Origin: Robiginitomaculum sp.
GTDB taxonomy: Bacteria; Pseudomonadota; Alphaproteobacteria; Caulobacterales; Maricaulaceae
Reading direction: 5' to 3'
Length of the DNA stretch: 33,250 nt
Assembly (NCBI GenBank): GCA_023301505.1
Contig: JALZUP010000369.1
Span: 1 to 33,250 of the forward strand
The translations under genes were made by a program, and so were the position numbers. The notes under the pieces are model-generated. The model saw nothing but the letters and a program-made list of their open reading frames with translations. It was not told the DNA's origin and did not search any database. Below, piece after piece: positions 10,080-18,464 of the stretch (the stretch's first letter is position 1; every line of letters begins with the position of its first letter).

Positions 10080-10160
10080 AGTGCAGGTCTTATCGGCATA
10101 TAACGGGGCGCGCCAATCAAAGTCGTGTGGGGCTTTGATACCACCGATAAAACCTGCACT
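10080..10160 (-). repeat. 81-nt imperfect hairpin / candidate structured RNA element
   Basis: AGTGCAGGTCTTATCGG (10080-10096) with CCGATAAAACCTGCACT (10144-10160), 16/17 (a G-U wobble if transcribed from minus); inner stem ATCAAAG (10116-10122) / CTTTGAT (10133-10139) with a 10-nt loop. Confidence 0.7.
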
Positions 10161-10385
10161 GCACAACTCGCTCAATATGCAGCCTTTCCTCTTAAGCATT
10201 TATAGATAGCCAAACGCAGTCAAGCAGACATAAAAACCCCACGGAAAACCCCACATTTCACCATAACTGACCCTAGCCTGTGCCCTTTATCGCATAGACT
10301 ATTTTCAAGTGATGGCGAAAACTGTCTCGCATTACAATGCGGAGACTGATACAACCAAATTCAATCAGTAGGGTTCGCATTTTCC

Positions 10386-12251
10386 ATGACCGAATTAGAT
10401 ATTACCGTCGTATGGCAAATGTGGGCCATCATAGCGCTAATTATTGGCGCCGTGATTACATATTGCACTGAAAAATTCAGTATTGAGGCTGTCTCCGTTG
10501 CCATCATTACTGGCTTGATTGCTTTTTTCACTCTCTTTCCGCTTGGCGTGAGCGAGCATGGCATTGGCAGCCATACCCAATTTGGGGCCACTCAAATTCT
10601 GTCTGGATTTGCAGATCCTGCCTTGATTACAATTATGGCCTTGCTTGTTGTTGGCCAAGGCATGTTTCAGACTGGCGCGCTTGAAGCCCCGACAATGGCG
10701 CTTAGCTCCATGCTCGATAGCCATCCACGGCGAACCTTGTTTTTTGTGTTTGCCATGGCCTTTATTGTATCCATGTTCATGAACAATACGCCAATTGTCG
10801 TCATGTTCATCCCGATCATATCGGCTATGGCGGGACAGCTACGCAGCTCCGCCTCACGCTTTATGATGCCGCTTAGTTTCATTTGTATTCTCGCAGGCAT
10901 GACGACCTTGATTGGCTCATCCACCAACCTCTTAGTCGCTGGCACCTATGAGCGTTCATTACAGCAAAGCATCGGCTTTTTTGATCCGACTATTCCTGGC
11001 CTGATATTGGCCGCGATTGGCGCGCTTTATATCATTACTTTAGGGCCAGTTTTGCTCCCAGAACATGGCAGCATAGAGAGTGCTGATTCCAAACAAGGCC
11101 AGCAATATATTGCGCAAATCAAAATCACAAAAAACCACCCTTTAACGGGCGCCAAGCCAGTTGCGGGTTTGTTTTCATCCTTACGCAATGTAACTGTGCG
11201 GATGATAGAGCGCGGCGATAGCACCTTATTACCCCCCTATGAAAACCCGCTTGAGGAAGGCGATATTCTCGTCGTCGCCGCAACACGGAAATCTTTGGCA
11301 AAGCTTTTATCATCTAACCCGCAATATTTAGAAGGAATGCTCTCTATTGCTGGCTTTCAAGATGAAGGCCTGAGCAATAATAGTGACGGTGCAATCATGA
11401 TTAGCGAAACCGTTGTTGCCCCAGCATCACGTATGATTGGTCGCTCTATAAATCAGATCGGAATCCCTCGCCAGACTGGCTGTCTCGTATTGGGCATTCA
11501 GCGCCGCTCGCGGATGATCCGCAAAAAAATGCTCGATATTCGCCTTGAGGCTGGCGATGTTTTGCTCATGTTTGGCTATGAGAAAAATATGTCTAGCCTG
11601 CGCTATAATCGCGATCTCTTATTGCTGGATTGGGCGACAAAAGAACTCCCTGATATTCGCAAATCACGGCTTGCGCGCTGGGTATTTGGCGCAACCATTG
11701 TCGCGGCGGCATGGCCAGCCATCCCGATTGTTCTGGCGGCCTTATGCGGCGCTTTTGGGATGATCGCAACGGGCAGCCTTAACATTCGCCAAGCCACACG
11801 CGCCCTCGACATGAAGATATTTTTGCTCATTGGAGCCGCCTTTGCTATGGGCCTTGCGCTTGAATATACAGGCGCCGCCCAATGGATAGCCCTGCAAGTC
11901 GTGCATATATTCTTGCCCTACGGGCCATTGGTCTTGCTCTCGGCTCTGTTTTTCGTCATCGCTGTGATGACAAATCTTTTATCTAATAGCGCCACGGCCC
12001 TGCTCTTTGCCCCCATAGCCCTCTCCATCAGCGCGCAAACGGGTATTGAGCCCCTCGCCCTTGTCCTGACTGTAATTTTTGCAGCCAATTGCTGTTTTGC
12101 GACCCCAATTGCTTATCAAACCAATTTGCTGATTATGGGGCCGGGCCATTATAAATTCGTCGATTTCGTCAAATTTGGCGCGCCCCTTGTTGTCCTTCTT
12201 TGGCTAAGTTTTATTGCCATTGCCGCATTAATGTTTAATCTAGGGGCATGA
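10386..12251 (+). CDS. SLC13-family permease with central TrkA_C/RCK_C domains
   Basis: 621 aa; polytopic; MFMNNTPIVVMFIPII, GMTTLIGSSTNLLVAG, NLLSNSATALLFAPIALSIS; two soluble RCK_C-like segments in the middle. Confidence 0.9.
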   Translation: MTELDITVVWQMWAIIALIIGAVITYCTEKFSIEAVSVAIITGLIAFFTLFPLGVSEHGIGSHTQFGATQILSGFADPALITIMALLVVGQGMFQTGALEAPTMALSSMLDSHPRRTLFFVFAMAFIVSMFMNNTPIVVMFIPIISAMAGQLRSSASRFMMPLSFICILAGMTTLIGSSTNLLVAGTYERSLQQSIGFFDPTIPGLILAAIGALYIITLGPVLLPEHGSIESADSKQGQQYIAQIKITKNHPLTGAKPVAGLFSSLRNVTVRMIERGDSTLLPPYENPLEEGDILVVAATRKSLAKLLSSNPQYLEGMLSIAGFQDEGLSNNSDGAIMISETVVAPASRMIGRSINQIGIPRQTGCLVLGIQRRSRMIRKKMLDIRLEAGDVLLMFGYEKNMSSLRYNRDLLLLDWATKELPDIRKSRLARWVFGATIVAAAWPAIPIVLAALCGAFGMIATGSLNIRQATRALDMKIFLLIGAAFAMGLALEYTGAAQWIALQVVHIFLPYGPLVLLSALFFVIAVMTNLLSNSATALLFAPIALSISAQTGIEPLALVLTVIFAANCCFATPIAYQTNLLIMGPGHYKFVDFVKFGAPLVVLLWLSFIAIAALMFNLGA

Positions 12252-12979
12252 CCCAGAATTTTGACCCTAAAGCGCTTCAGTTTTACGTCACAATAGCTGC
12301 GCCCTGCCCCTACCTACCTGATCAGTTAGAGCGTAAAATTTTTACGCAGCTTGACCCATTAGGCGGCCCATTTTTAAACGATTATCTGACCCATTCTGGT
12401 TTTCGGCGCTCACAAAATGTCATTTATCGTCCTGCATGCGAGAGCTGTAATGCCTGTAAATCCCTGCGCGTGCGTGCTGCCGATTTCACTTTGACAAAAA
12501 GCATGAAGAAAGCGCGGGCGCGCAATAAAGATTTAACGCGCGAAATATGCGAGCCTTATGCCACGCGAGAGCAATTTGAGCTTTTATCACGCTATCTCAC
12601 AGAGCGCCATCCGCAAGGCGGCATGGCCGATATGGATTTTAGCCGTTTTGAATATATGGTCGAGGACTGTGCCGCGCGCACAATGATCCTTGAATATCGC
12701 AACCCAGAAGGCCTTCTAATGGCGTGCTGTCTTGTTGACGAGCTCGCGGATGGGCTATCCATGGTCTATAGCTTTTATATGCCAGAATTATCGCGCAGAA
12801 GCCTTGGCAATTATATGATCATTGACCACCTTGAATTATGCGCAACACATAAATTGCCCTATTTATATTTAGGCTATTGGGTCAAAGACAGCCAAAAAAT
12901 GGATTACAAAATTCAATATCGACCTGCCGAAATTTTAACGCAAAATGGCTGGCGTGATGTCGATGATATTCAGCTTTAA
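12248..12979 (+). CDS. bpt: Arginyltransferase / bacterial aspartate/glutamate leucyltransferase (ATE/Bpt family)
   Basis: 243 aa; PCPYLPDQLERKIFTQL, GFRRSQNVIYRPACESCNACKSLRV, ERHPQGGMADM, YMIIDHLELC, YLGYWVKDSQKMDYKIQYRPAE; ATGA overlap with the upstream permease. Confidence 0.93.
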   Translation: MTQNFDPKALQFYVTIAAPCPYLPDQLERKIFTQLDPLGGPFLNDYLTHSGFRRSQNVIYRPACESCNACKSLRVRAADFTLTKSMKKARARNKDLTREICEPYATREQFELLSRYLTERHPQGGMADMDFSRFEYMVEDCAARTMILEYRNPEGLLMACCLVDELADGLSMVYSFYMPELSRRSLGNYMIIDHLELCATHKLPYLYLGYWVKDSQKMDYKIQYRPAEILTQNGWRDVDDIQL

Positions 12980-13042
12980 GAAAGGCTAGACGCGACATAG
13001 CTCTGGCTTATAAGATTGTTACAAGGCCACAAGAGCATAACA

Positions 13043-13074
13043 ACATAAACGCGCAATGACATAAGCACGCAATA
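13043..13074. repeat. Two 16-bp tandem units upstream of the TRAP operon
   Basis: ACATAAACGCGCAATG / ACATAAGCACGCAATA (13/16 identical). Confidence 0.55.
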
Positions 13075-13098
13075 GATAAGCGTCAAAGGGGAAGCGTT

Positions 13099-14253
13099 AT
13101 GAAACGCAGAGATATATTGGCCGCAGCGGCGGCGCTGGCGACAGGCTCGGCCACGGCTGGCTTATTAAGCCGCGAGAAAAGCACCGCTCAGACTGTAAAC
13201 CATCAGGCTGACACTGTAGCGATTGGCGCGCCAGCTATCTCACAAAATCGCCGTCAATTTCGCCTTGTAACGAGCTGGCCAAAAGACTTTCCCGGCCTTG
13301 GGCAAATGCCCGAACAATTCGCCAAAGCCGTATATGACCTTAGCCTAGGCCGCCTTGATATTAAGGTCTACGCCGCAGGTGAATTAGTGGGCGCAGGCGA
13401 AGTATTTGATGCTGTCTCAGGCGGGGCAGCAGATATGTATCATAGCGGTGATTATTACTGGCAAGGTAAGTCCAAGGCCTTTTCCTTTTTCACCTCCGTT
13501 CCCATGGGCATGACCTCAACAGAAATCACAGCATGGATTGAATATGGCGAAGGGCAAGCTCTTTGGGATGAGCTGTCTGGCCGCTTTAATATCAAGCCCC
13601 TGCAATGCGGAAATACAGGTCACCAAACAGGCGGCTGGTTTAAACGTAAGGTCAATAGTCTTGAGGATTTCAAGGGGCTTAAAATGCGCATGCCGGGTTT
13701 GGGCGGCGAAGTTATCCGCAGGCTGGGCGGGGCCGCTGTTCGCCTCTCTGGCGGAGAAATTTATCAAAGCCTGCAATCTGGCGCTATTGATGCCACAGAA
13801 TGGGTCGGGCCGTGGAATGATCTGGCTTTCGGCTTTTACCGCGAAGCGCCCTATTACTACGCGCCTGGCTTCCATGAACCGGGTTCATGTATGGCCCTAG
13901 GCATTAATAAGACAATTTGGAATAGCTTTAGCCCCTCAGATCAAACCCTGATCACCCATTGCGCGCGCAGCATCAATAATGTGTCCACGGCGCAATATGT
14001 GCATGAAAATGCGCGCGCGCTTAATATTTTGAAAAATGATCATAATATCGAACCGCAATTTTTCAGTGACGAAATTATGCGCGAAATTGGCCGCATTTCT
14101 GAAGATGTTGTGCAAGAGGAAGGCCGCTCCGACGCGGCAACAACCAAAGTCTTTGAGAGCTATCTTGCCGCGCGCAATCAATATCGCGAATGGTCTGAAA
14201 TGAGCGATGGCCTTTATATGCGCGCGCGCGAAATCGCGCTTCAAGGGCGCTAA
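13099..14253 (+). CDS. dctP: TRAP transporter substrate-binding protein (DctP family) with Tat-like signal
   Basis: 384 aa; MKRRDILAAAAALATGSATA; FRLVTSWPKDFPGLGQMPEQFAKAV, GAIDATEWVGPWNDLAFGFY. Confidence 0.9.
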   Translation: MKRRDILAAAAALATGSATAGLLSREKSTAQTVNHQADTVAIGAPAISQNRRQFRLVTSWPKDFPGLGQMPEQFAKAVYDLSLGRLDIKVYAAGELVGAGEVFDAVSGGAADMYHSGDYYWQGKSKAFSFFTSVPMGMTSTEITAWIEYGEGQALWDELSGRFNIKPLQCGNTGHQTGGWFKRKVNSLEDFKGLKMRMPGLGGEVIRRLGGAAVRLSGGEIYQSLQSGAIDATEWVGPWNDLAFGFYREAPYYYAPGFHEPGSCMALGINKTIWNSFSPSDQTLITHCARSINNVSTAQYVHENARALNILKNDHNIEPQFFSDEIMREIGRISEDVVQEEGRSDAATTKVFESYLAARNQYREWSEMSDGLYMRAREIALQGR

Positions 14254-14258
14254 GAGCG

Positions 14259-15020
14259 ATGCCTACTGAGGTAATCGCCGCGCTAGGGCGCATGTTGACG
14301 GCTATGGGCTGGGCCTTTTTGCCTGTGTTATTACTGCCCCTATTACAGCTTATCTTGCCCCGCTTCACTTTACTACGCGGCATAAATCATGCCCTTATTC
14401 GCCTAATTGATACGGTTAGTTACCGCCTTGGCGAAATAGCAAAATGGTTCTTATTGATCATGGTGATGGCGACAATCATCAGCGTCATTGGCCTGTCCAT
14501 CTTTGGCATCTCTTATACCAAGCTTGATGAGCTTCCCATTTTCTTTCACGCCTGCCTGATCATGCTCGGCTCTGCCGCGACATTACTCGCGGGGCAACAT
14601 GTCAGAGTGGATATATTCCACAGTCGGTACACGGCGCAAAAACGAGCCCTGCTTGACCTGATTGGCTTTTATGCTCTCATCATTCCAATCTGCCTAATCC
14701 TGATATGGGTTAGCCAAATTTTCGTTTATCAAAGCTGGCTCACTCTCGAAGGATCACCAGAATCTGATGGCATAAGAGGCGTCTTTTTCCTCAAAACACT
14801 TCTTCCTACCTTTGCCCTTTTAATGCTCGCTCAAGGCCTGTCCATTACGGCGCGGGCAGTCTTTTGCTTGCAAGAGCTGCCGCCCCCCCCTCGCCCGTCA
14901 AACATAGCTCCTCTATTTGAAGATCAGCATTTTGAAAATCAGCGTGATGGCCCGCCGAAAAGGCAACAACCCGACACAAACCAAAAGCAAAGCGCAAACA
15001 AGAAGCAAAGCGCGTCATGA
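14259..15020 (+). CDS. dctQ: TRAP transporter small permease (DctQ)
   Basis: 253 aa; four hydrophobic segments, LLAGQHVRVDIF motif; between dctP and dctM. Confidence 0.88.
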   Translation: MPTEVIAALGRMLTAMGWAFLPVLLLPLLQLILPRFTLLRGINHALIRLIDTVSYRLGEIAKWFLLIMVMATIISVIGLSIFGISYTKLDELPIFFHACLIMLGSAATLLAGQHVRVDIFHSRYTAQKRALLDLIGFYALIIPICLILIWVSQIFVYQSWLTLEGSPESDGIRGVFFLKTLLPTFALLMLAQGLSITARAVFCLQELPPPPRPSNIAPLFEDQHFENQRDGPPKRQQPDTNQKQSANKKQSAS

Positions 15021-16591
15021 TTACTCCAGAGCTGCTTGCCATTTTGATGTTTGCCTGTGCCTGCGCCGCGCTTTTATCTGGCTTTCGCGTGGCCACCGCT
15101 TTAGGCGGAGTGGCCCTTATTTTTGCAGCTATCGGCACAGCAACAGGGACATTTGACCAAAGCTTTCTACGCTCATTACCGGGCCGAATATATCCGATGA
15201 TCACGCGCGAAATCCTTATGGCTGTGCCTTTGTTTGTCTTTATGGGGGTCATGTTAGAAAAATCGCGCCTTGCCGAAGATTTACTCGATGCGATGGGCGA
15301 TCTATTTGGCCCGCTTCGCGGCGGCTTGGGCGTATCTGTCGTGTTGGTGGGGGCGCTACTCGCGGCCTCAACAGGCATTGTCGGGGCCACAGTCGTCACA
15401 ATGGGCCTGCTTTCACTCCCCACCATGCTCAAGCGCAATTACTCACCCGCCTTATCTTCTGGAGCCATTGCCGCGTCAGGCACATTAGGGCAGATCATTC
15501 CCCCCTCAATCGTTTTGGTTATTTTGGGCGACCAGATGTCAAATGCCTATCAAGAGGCACAACGCAGCCTCGGTCTTGAGGGCGGCGGCGTTATCTCTGT
15601 GGGTGATCTCTTTGCAGGCGCGCTCATACCGGGGCTTATCCTTGTCACCTTATATTCGCTCTATATTGTCATTTATGCCTTTTTCAAACCTAACGTCGCT
15701 CCAGCGTCAGGCTGGCCAGAAAACACATCCGCGAAAATATTTATCCGCCGTATTGCCCGCGCTATGCTCCCGCCTATCTTGCTCATCATTGCCGTGCTTG
15801 GCTCTATCTTGACTGGCTATGCCACGCCAACGCGCGGGGCCGCCCTTGGCGCGCTGGGCGCAATTTTACTCGCCGCCTATAAGCTTAGCGATGCACGGCA
15901 AATAAAAATGGCCGTCTTATGCGCCGCCGCAGGGCTTATGCTCATGATATCCATTGACCTGACCACACTAGATTTGCGCCTGTCTCAACAGGACTGGTCT
16001 CCTTTAGAAATGATCGGCCTGACAATCTCAAGCCTTGGCGCATTATTGACATTACTGGGCAGCCTTGCGGCGATGATTTATCTCATTGGCACAAAACATT
16101 TAGGCGATGTGTGCCGCTCAACCATGCATATCACCTCCATGGTCTTTGTCATCTTAATCGGGGCCACCATTTTCAGTCTTGTTTTCATTGGCTTTGGCGG
16201 AGACCATATGGTCGCTCAGGCCCTATCAAATATGCCAGGCGGGAAATGGGGGGCGCTCGCCATTGTGATGTTGGTGATGTTCTTTTTGGGCTTTTTCCTC
16301 GACTTTATCGAAATCACATTTGTCGTCGTGCCTTTCGTCGCGCCTGCCCTGCTCGCTATGGGAATGGATCCGATTTGGCTGGGGATTTTAATGGCGCTGA
16401 ACCTACAAACTAGCTTCCTGACCCCGCCCTTTGGCTTTGCGCTATTTTACCTGCGCGGCGTGGCCCCGCCCGAAGTTGAAACTTTGCATATTTATAAAGG
16501 CGTCTTGCCCTTTATCGCTATACAGCTTGTGGTGATTTTACTCGTCGCCCGCTTTCCAGAGCTAGCAACAATGCTAGTTGATCGCGGTTAG
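15017..16591 (+). CDS. dctM: TRAP transporter large permease (DctM), long variant
   Basis: 524 aa; MLEKSRLAEDLLDAMGDLFGPLRGGLGVSVVLVGALLAASTGIVGATVVTMGLLSLPTML, SGTLGQIIPPSIVLVI, LNLQTSFLTPPFGFALFYLRG; ATGA overlap with dctQ. Confidence 0.93.
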   Translation: MITPELLAILMFACACAALLSGFRVATALGGVALIFAAIGTATGTFDQSFLRSLPGRIYPMITREILMAVPLFVFMGVMLEKSRLAEDLLDAMGDLFGPLRGGLGVSVVLVGALLAASTGIVGATVVTMGLLSLPTMLKRNYSPALSSGAIAASGTLGQIIPPSIVLVILGDQMSNAYQEAQRSLGLEGGGVISVGDLFAGALIPGLILVTLYSLYIVIYAFFKPNVAPASGWPENTSAKIFIRRIARAMLPPILLIIAVLGSILTGYATPTRGAALGALGAILLAAYKLSDARQIKMAVLCAAAGLMLMISIDLTTLDLRLSQQDWSPLEMIGLTISSLGALLTLLGSLAAMIYLIGTKHLGDVCRSTMHITSMVFVILIGATIFSLVFIGFGGDHMVAQALSNMPGGKWGALAIVMLVMFFLGFFLDFIEITFVVVPFVAPALLAMGMDPIWLGILMALNLQTSFLTPPFGFALFYLRGVAPPEVETLHIYKGVLPFIAIQLVVILLVARFPELATMLVDRG

Positions 16592-16608
16592 CTTTAAAAG
16601 CGGCTAAC
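16587..16608. terminator. Short inverted repeat between convergent dctM and M48 protease; possible bidirectional terminator
   Basis: GTTAGC (16587-16592) / GCTAAC (16603-16608), followed by an A-rich stretch. Confidence 0.35.
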
Positions 16609-16619
16609 TTAAAAAACGG

Positions 16620-17675
16620 CTAGATAGGACGCCCAAAACCGCGCGGTCTCCTACGCTGTTTGTCTTGCGAGTTTGAGCGCTTAGCCTGCTCCATACGGCT
16701 TGGCGGCATGGGCGTATAATCGCGTCCGCCCGCATATTTACGCAGCGCGTCAATACGTTTTTCAATCGGCGGATGGGTTGCAAACATTCCTGCAATCCCC
16801 GTGCGCGGATTTTCAATTGCCATCTCACGCACTTCGGCTGGAACATTTTTCATTTCCGCGCGGCCAGATATTTTTTGTAGCGCCGAAATCATAGCATCAG
16901 GGTTTTTCGTAAGCTCCACCGCGCCCGCATCGGCCATATATTCGCGCTTTCTTGACAGAGCAAAACGGGTCATTAGCGCTAAAAAATAAGACACCATCAT
17001 AATGGCAATGGCGATGATAATAAGCGGAGCTGCATTGACCTCCCCTCCGCGCCGTGTGCGCGATGTACGCGGCATATTTGTCCGCATCATACCACGCACC
17101 AAGCCTTCGCCGAAAAAGGAGAATATGCCCACAAAAATCACCGCAATAATTAGCAAGCGCACATCATGGTTTTTAATATGAGACAGCTCATGCGCGATAA
17201 CCGCTTCCAGCTCCGCATCATCGAGATTATTCATTAGCCCGCGCGTCAGAGTAACCGTGTAATTTTTCGTATTAATTCCGCTCGCATAAGCATTCATCAC
17301 ATCCGTGTCGATGACCATAAGGCGCGGGGTCGTAATCCCGCGGGAAATGCACAAATTTTCCAAAAGACGATAGGCGCGCGGCTCGTCTTGTTTAGTGACA
17401 GAGCGGCTTTTTGTAGCCGCCGAAATCATAGCTTGATGGCCTAAAAAGGCGACGCCGAACCACGCGCCTGCCGCGCCAAGAGCAATGGGAGCAGCGGAGG
17501 GCAAAGCGCTGGCAGCATAAGCAAAGCCTTCTGCCGTCGAGCCTGAACTTCCGCTCGCGAAAAGAAGAATAACGGCGAAAGCCAAAGCAAGGAGCAATAT
17601 TGGAAAAAAGCACAGCAAAAAAATGCAGCGCAGATTATTGTTCCAAATATGCGTTTTAAGGCCATAGGCCTGCAT
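16620..17675 (-). CDS. Membrane M48-family zinc metalloprotease (HtpX-like)
   Basis: 351 aa; N-terminal membrane segments, NAYASGINTKNYTVTLTRGLMNNL, VIAHELSHIKNHD, ATHPPIEKRIDAL. Confidence 0.92.
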   Translation of the reverse strand: MQAYGLKTHIWNNNLRCIFLLCFFPILLLALAFAVILLFASGSSGSTAEGFAYAASALPSAAPIALGAAGAWFGVAFLGHQAMISAATKSRSVTKQDEPRAYRLLENLCISRGITTPRLMVIDTDVMNAYASGINTKNYTVTLTRGLMNNLDDAELEAVIAHELSHIKNHDVRLLIIAVIFVGIFSFFGEGLVRGMMRTNMPRTSRTRRGGEVNAAPLIIIAIAIMMVSYFLALMTRFALSRKREYMADAGAVELTKNPDAMISALQKISGRAEMKNVPAEVREMAIENPRTGIAGMFATHPPIEKRIDALRKYAGGRDYTPMPPSRMEQAKRSNSQDKQRRRPRGFGRPI

Positions 17676-17751
17676 AAGCGTCGCCTTTATCGCAAAATCA
17701 AAAAGAGGGTGACATTAACGCCGTGGTCAATGCCGCTACCCCGTTCCATCA

Positions 17752-17765
17752 GGTCAATATTGACC
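17752..17765. promoter_or_regulatory. 14-bp perfect palindrome GGTCAATATTGACC between lemA and the M48 gene
   Basis: GGTCAAT|ATTGACC read directly. Confidence 0.4.
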
Positions 17766-17770
17766 CGAAT

Positions 17771-18334
17771 TTAGCTATTAAAATCCACATTTGGCGCGGC
17801 CAAAATAGGCTCATCTTCTGGCGCTTCGAAAAACTCGCGCTGTTCAAAACCAAATGAATTCGCAATCAGCACGGATGGGAATTGCTCGGTTGCCGTATTA
17901 TATTCTTGGACAGAATTATTATAAAAGCGGCGCGCGGCAGCAATTTTATCTTCGACATCCGCCAACTGATCTTGCAATTGCAAAAAGTTGGTATTGGCTT
18001 TCAAATCGGGATAGGCCTCTGCTAGAGCAAAGAGCTTACCAAGCGCCATTCCAAGCATACCTTCAGCCTTAGCTTGCTCTCCGACACTGCCTGCGCTGAC
18101 GGCGGAGTTGCGCGCGGCAACCACTTCTTCAAATGTTGACTTCTCATGGGCGGCATAGCCTTTGACCGTATTGACCAAATTCGGAATAAGGTCATAGCGC
18201 TGTTTGAGCTGTACATCGACATCAGACCAAGCCTGATTAGTGGTTTGGCGTAAGGCCACCAAACGGTTGTAAAGAACGACCAAAAGGCCTGCGACAGCGA
18301 CAATAACGCCAAGAACGATCCATAAACCTGTCAT
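17771..18334 (-). CDS. lemA: LemA family protein
   Basis: 187 aa; VVLYNRLVALRQTTNQAWSDVDVQLKQRYDLIPNLVNTVKGYAAHEKSTFEEVVAARN, AYPDLKANTNFLQLQDQLADVEDKIAAARRFYNNSVQEYNT. Confidence 0.97.
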   Translation of the reverse strand: MTGLWIVLGVIVAVAGLLVVLYNRLVALRQTTNQAWSDVDVQLKQRYDLIPNLVNTVKGYAAHEKSTFEEVVAARNSAVSAGSVGEQAKAEGMLGMALGKLFALAEAYPDLKANTNFLQLQDQLADVEDKIAAARRFYNNSVQEYNTATEQFPSVLIANSFGFEQREFFEAPEDEPILAAPNVDFNS

Positions 18335-18464
18335 AAGGTTCCCCCAAGTTAAATTCGTTACAAATAAACCCTATATCCTCTGTGAAGACAAGCGCTTTTC
18401 TAGTCCTCAAACATGTTCCTATTCAGCCTTTAGAGACAAAGGATAAAGGCGCGAATCTATTTAC

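Noticed and set aside
10080-10160. Integron attC site
   Set aside because: Outer arms lack RYYYAAC/GTTRRRY core sites in the right positions and no integrase or cassette genes are nearby.
10014-10199. 61-aa ORF (-) over the hairpin region
   Set aside because: Overlaps the inverted-repeat arms and direct repeats; no recognisable domain. Small-protein coding cannot be fully excluded.
10170-10230. Minus-strand sigma70-like promoter (TTGACT ... TATAAA) upstream of the hairpin
   Set aside because: Spacing of about 13 nt is too short for a standard promoter.
14845-15438. 197-aa minus-strand ORF opposite dctQ/dctM
   Set aside because: Antisense to clear TRAP permease genes; composition typical of a shadow ORF.
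18426-18450. GCCTTTA/TAAAGGC inverted repeat downstream of the helicase as terminator
   Set aside because: 7-bp stem, 11-nt loop and no T tract; not convincing.
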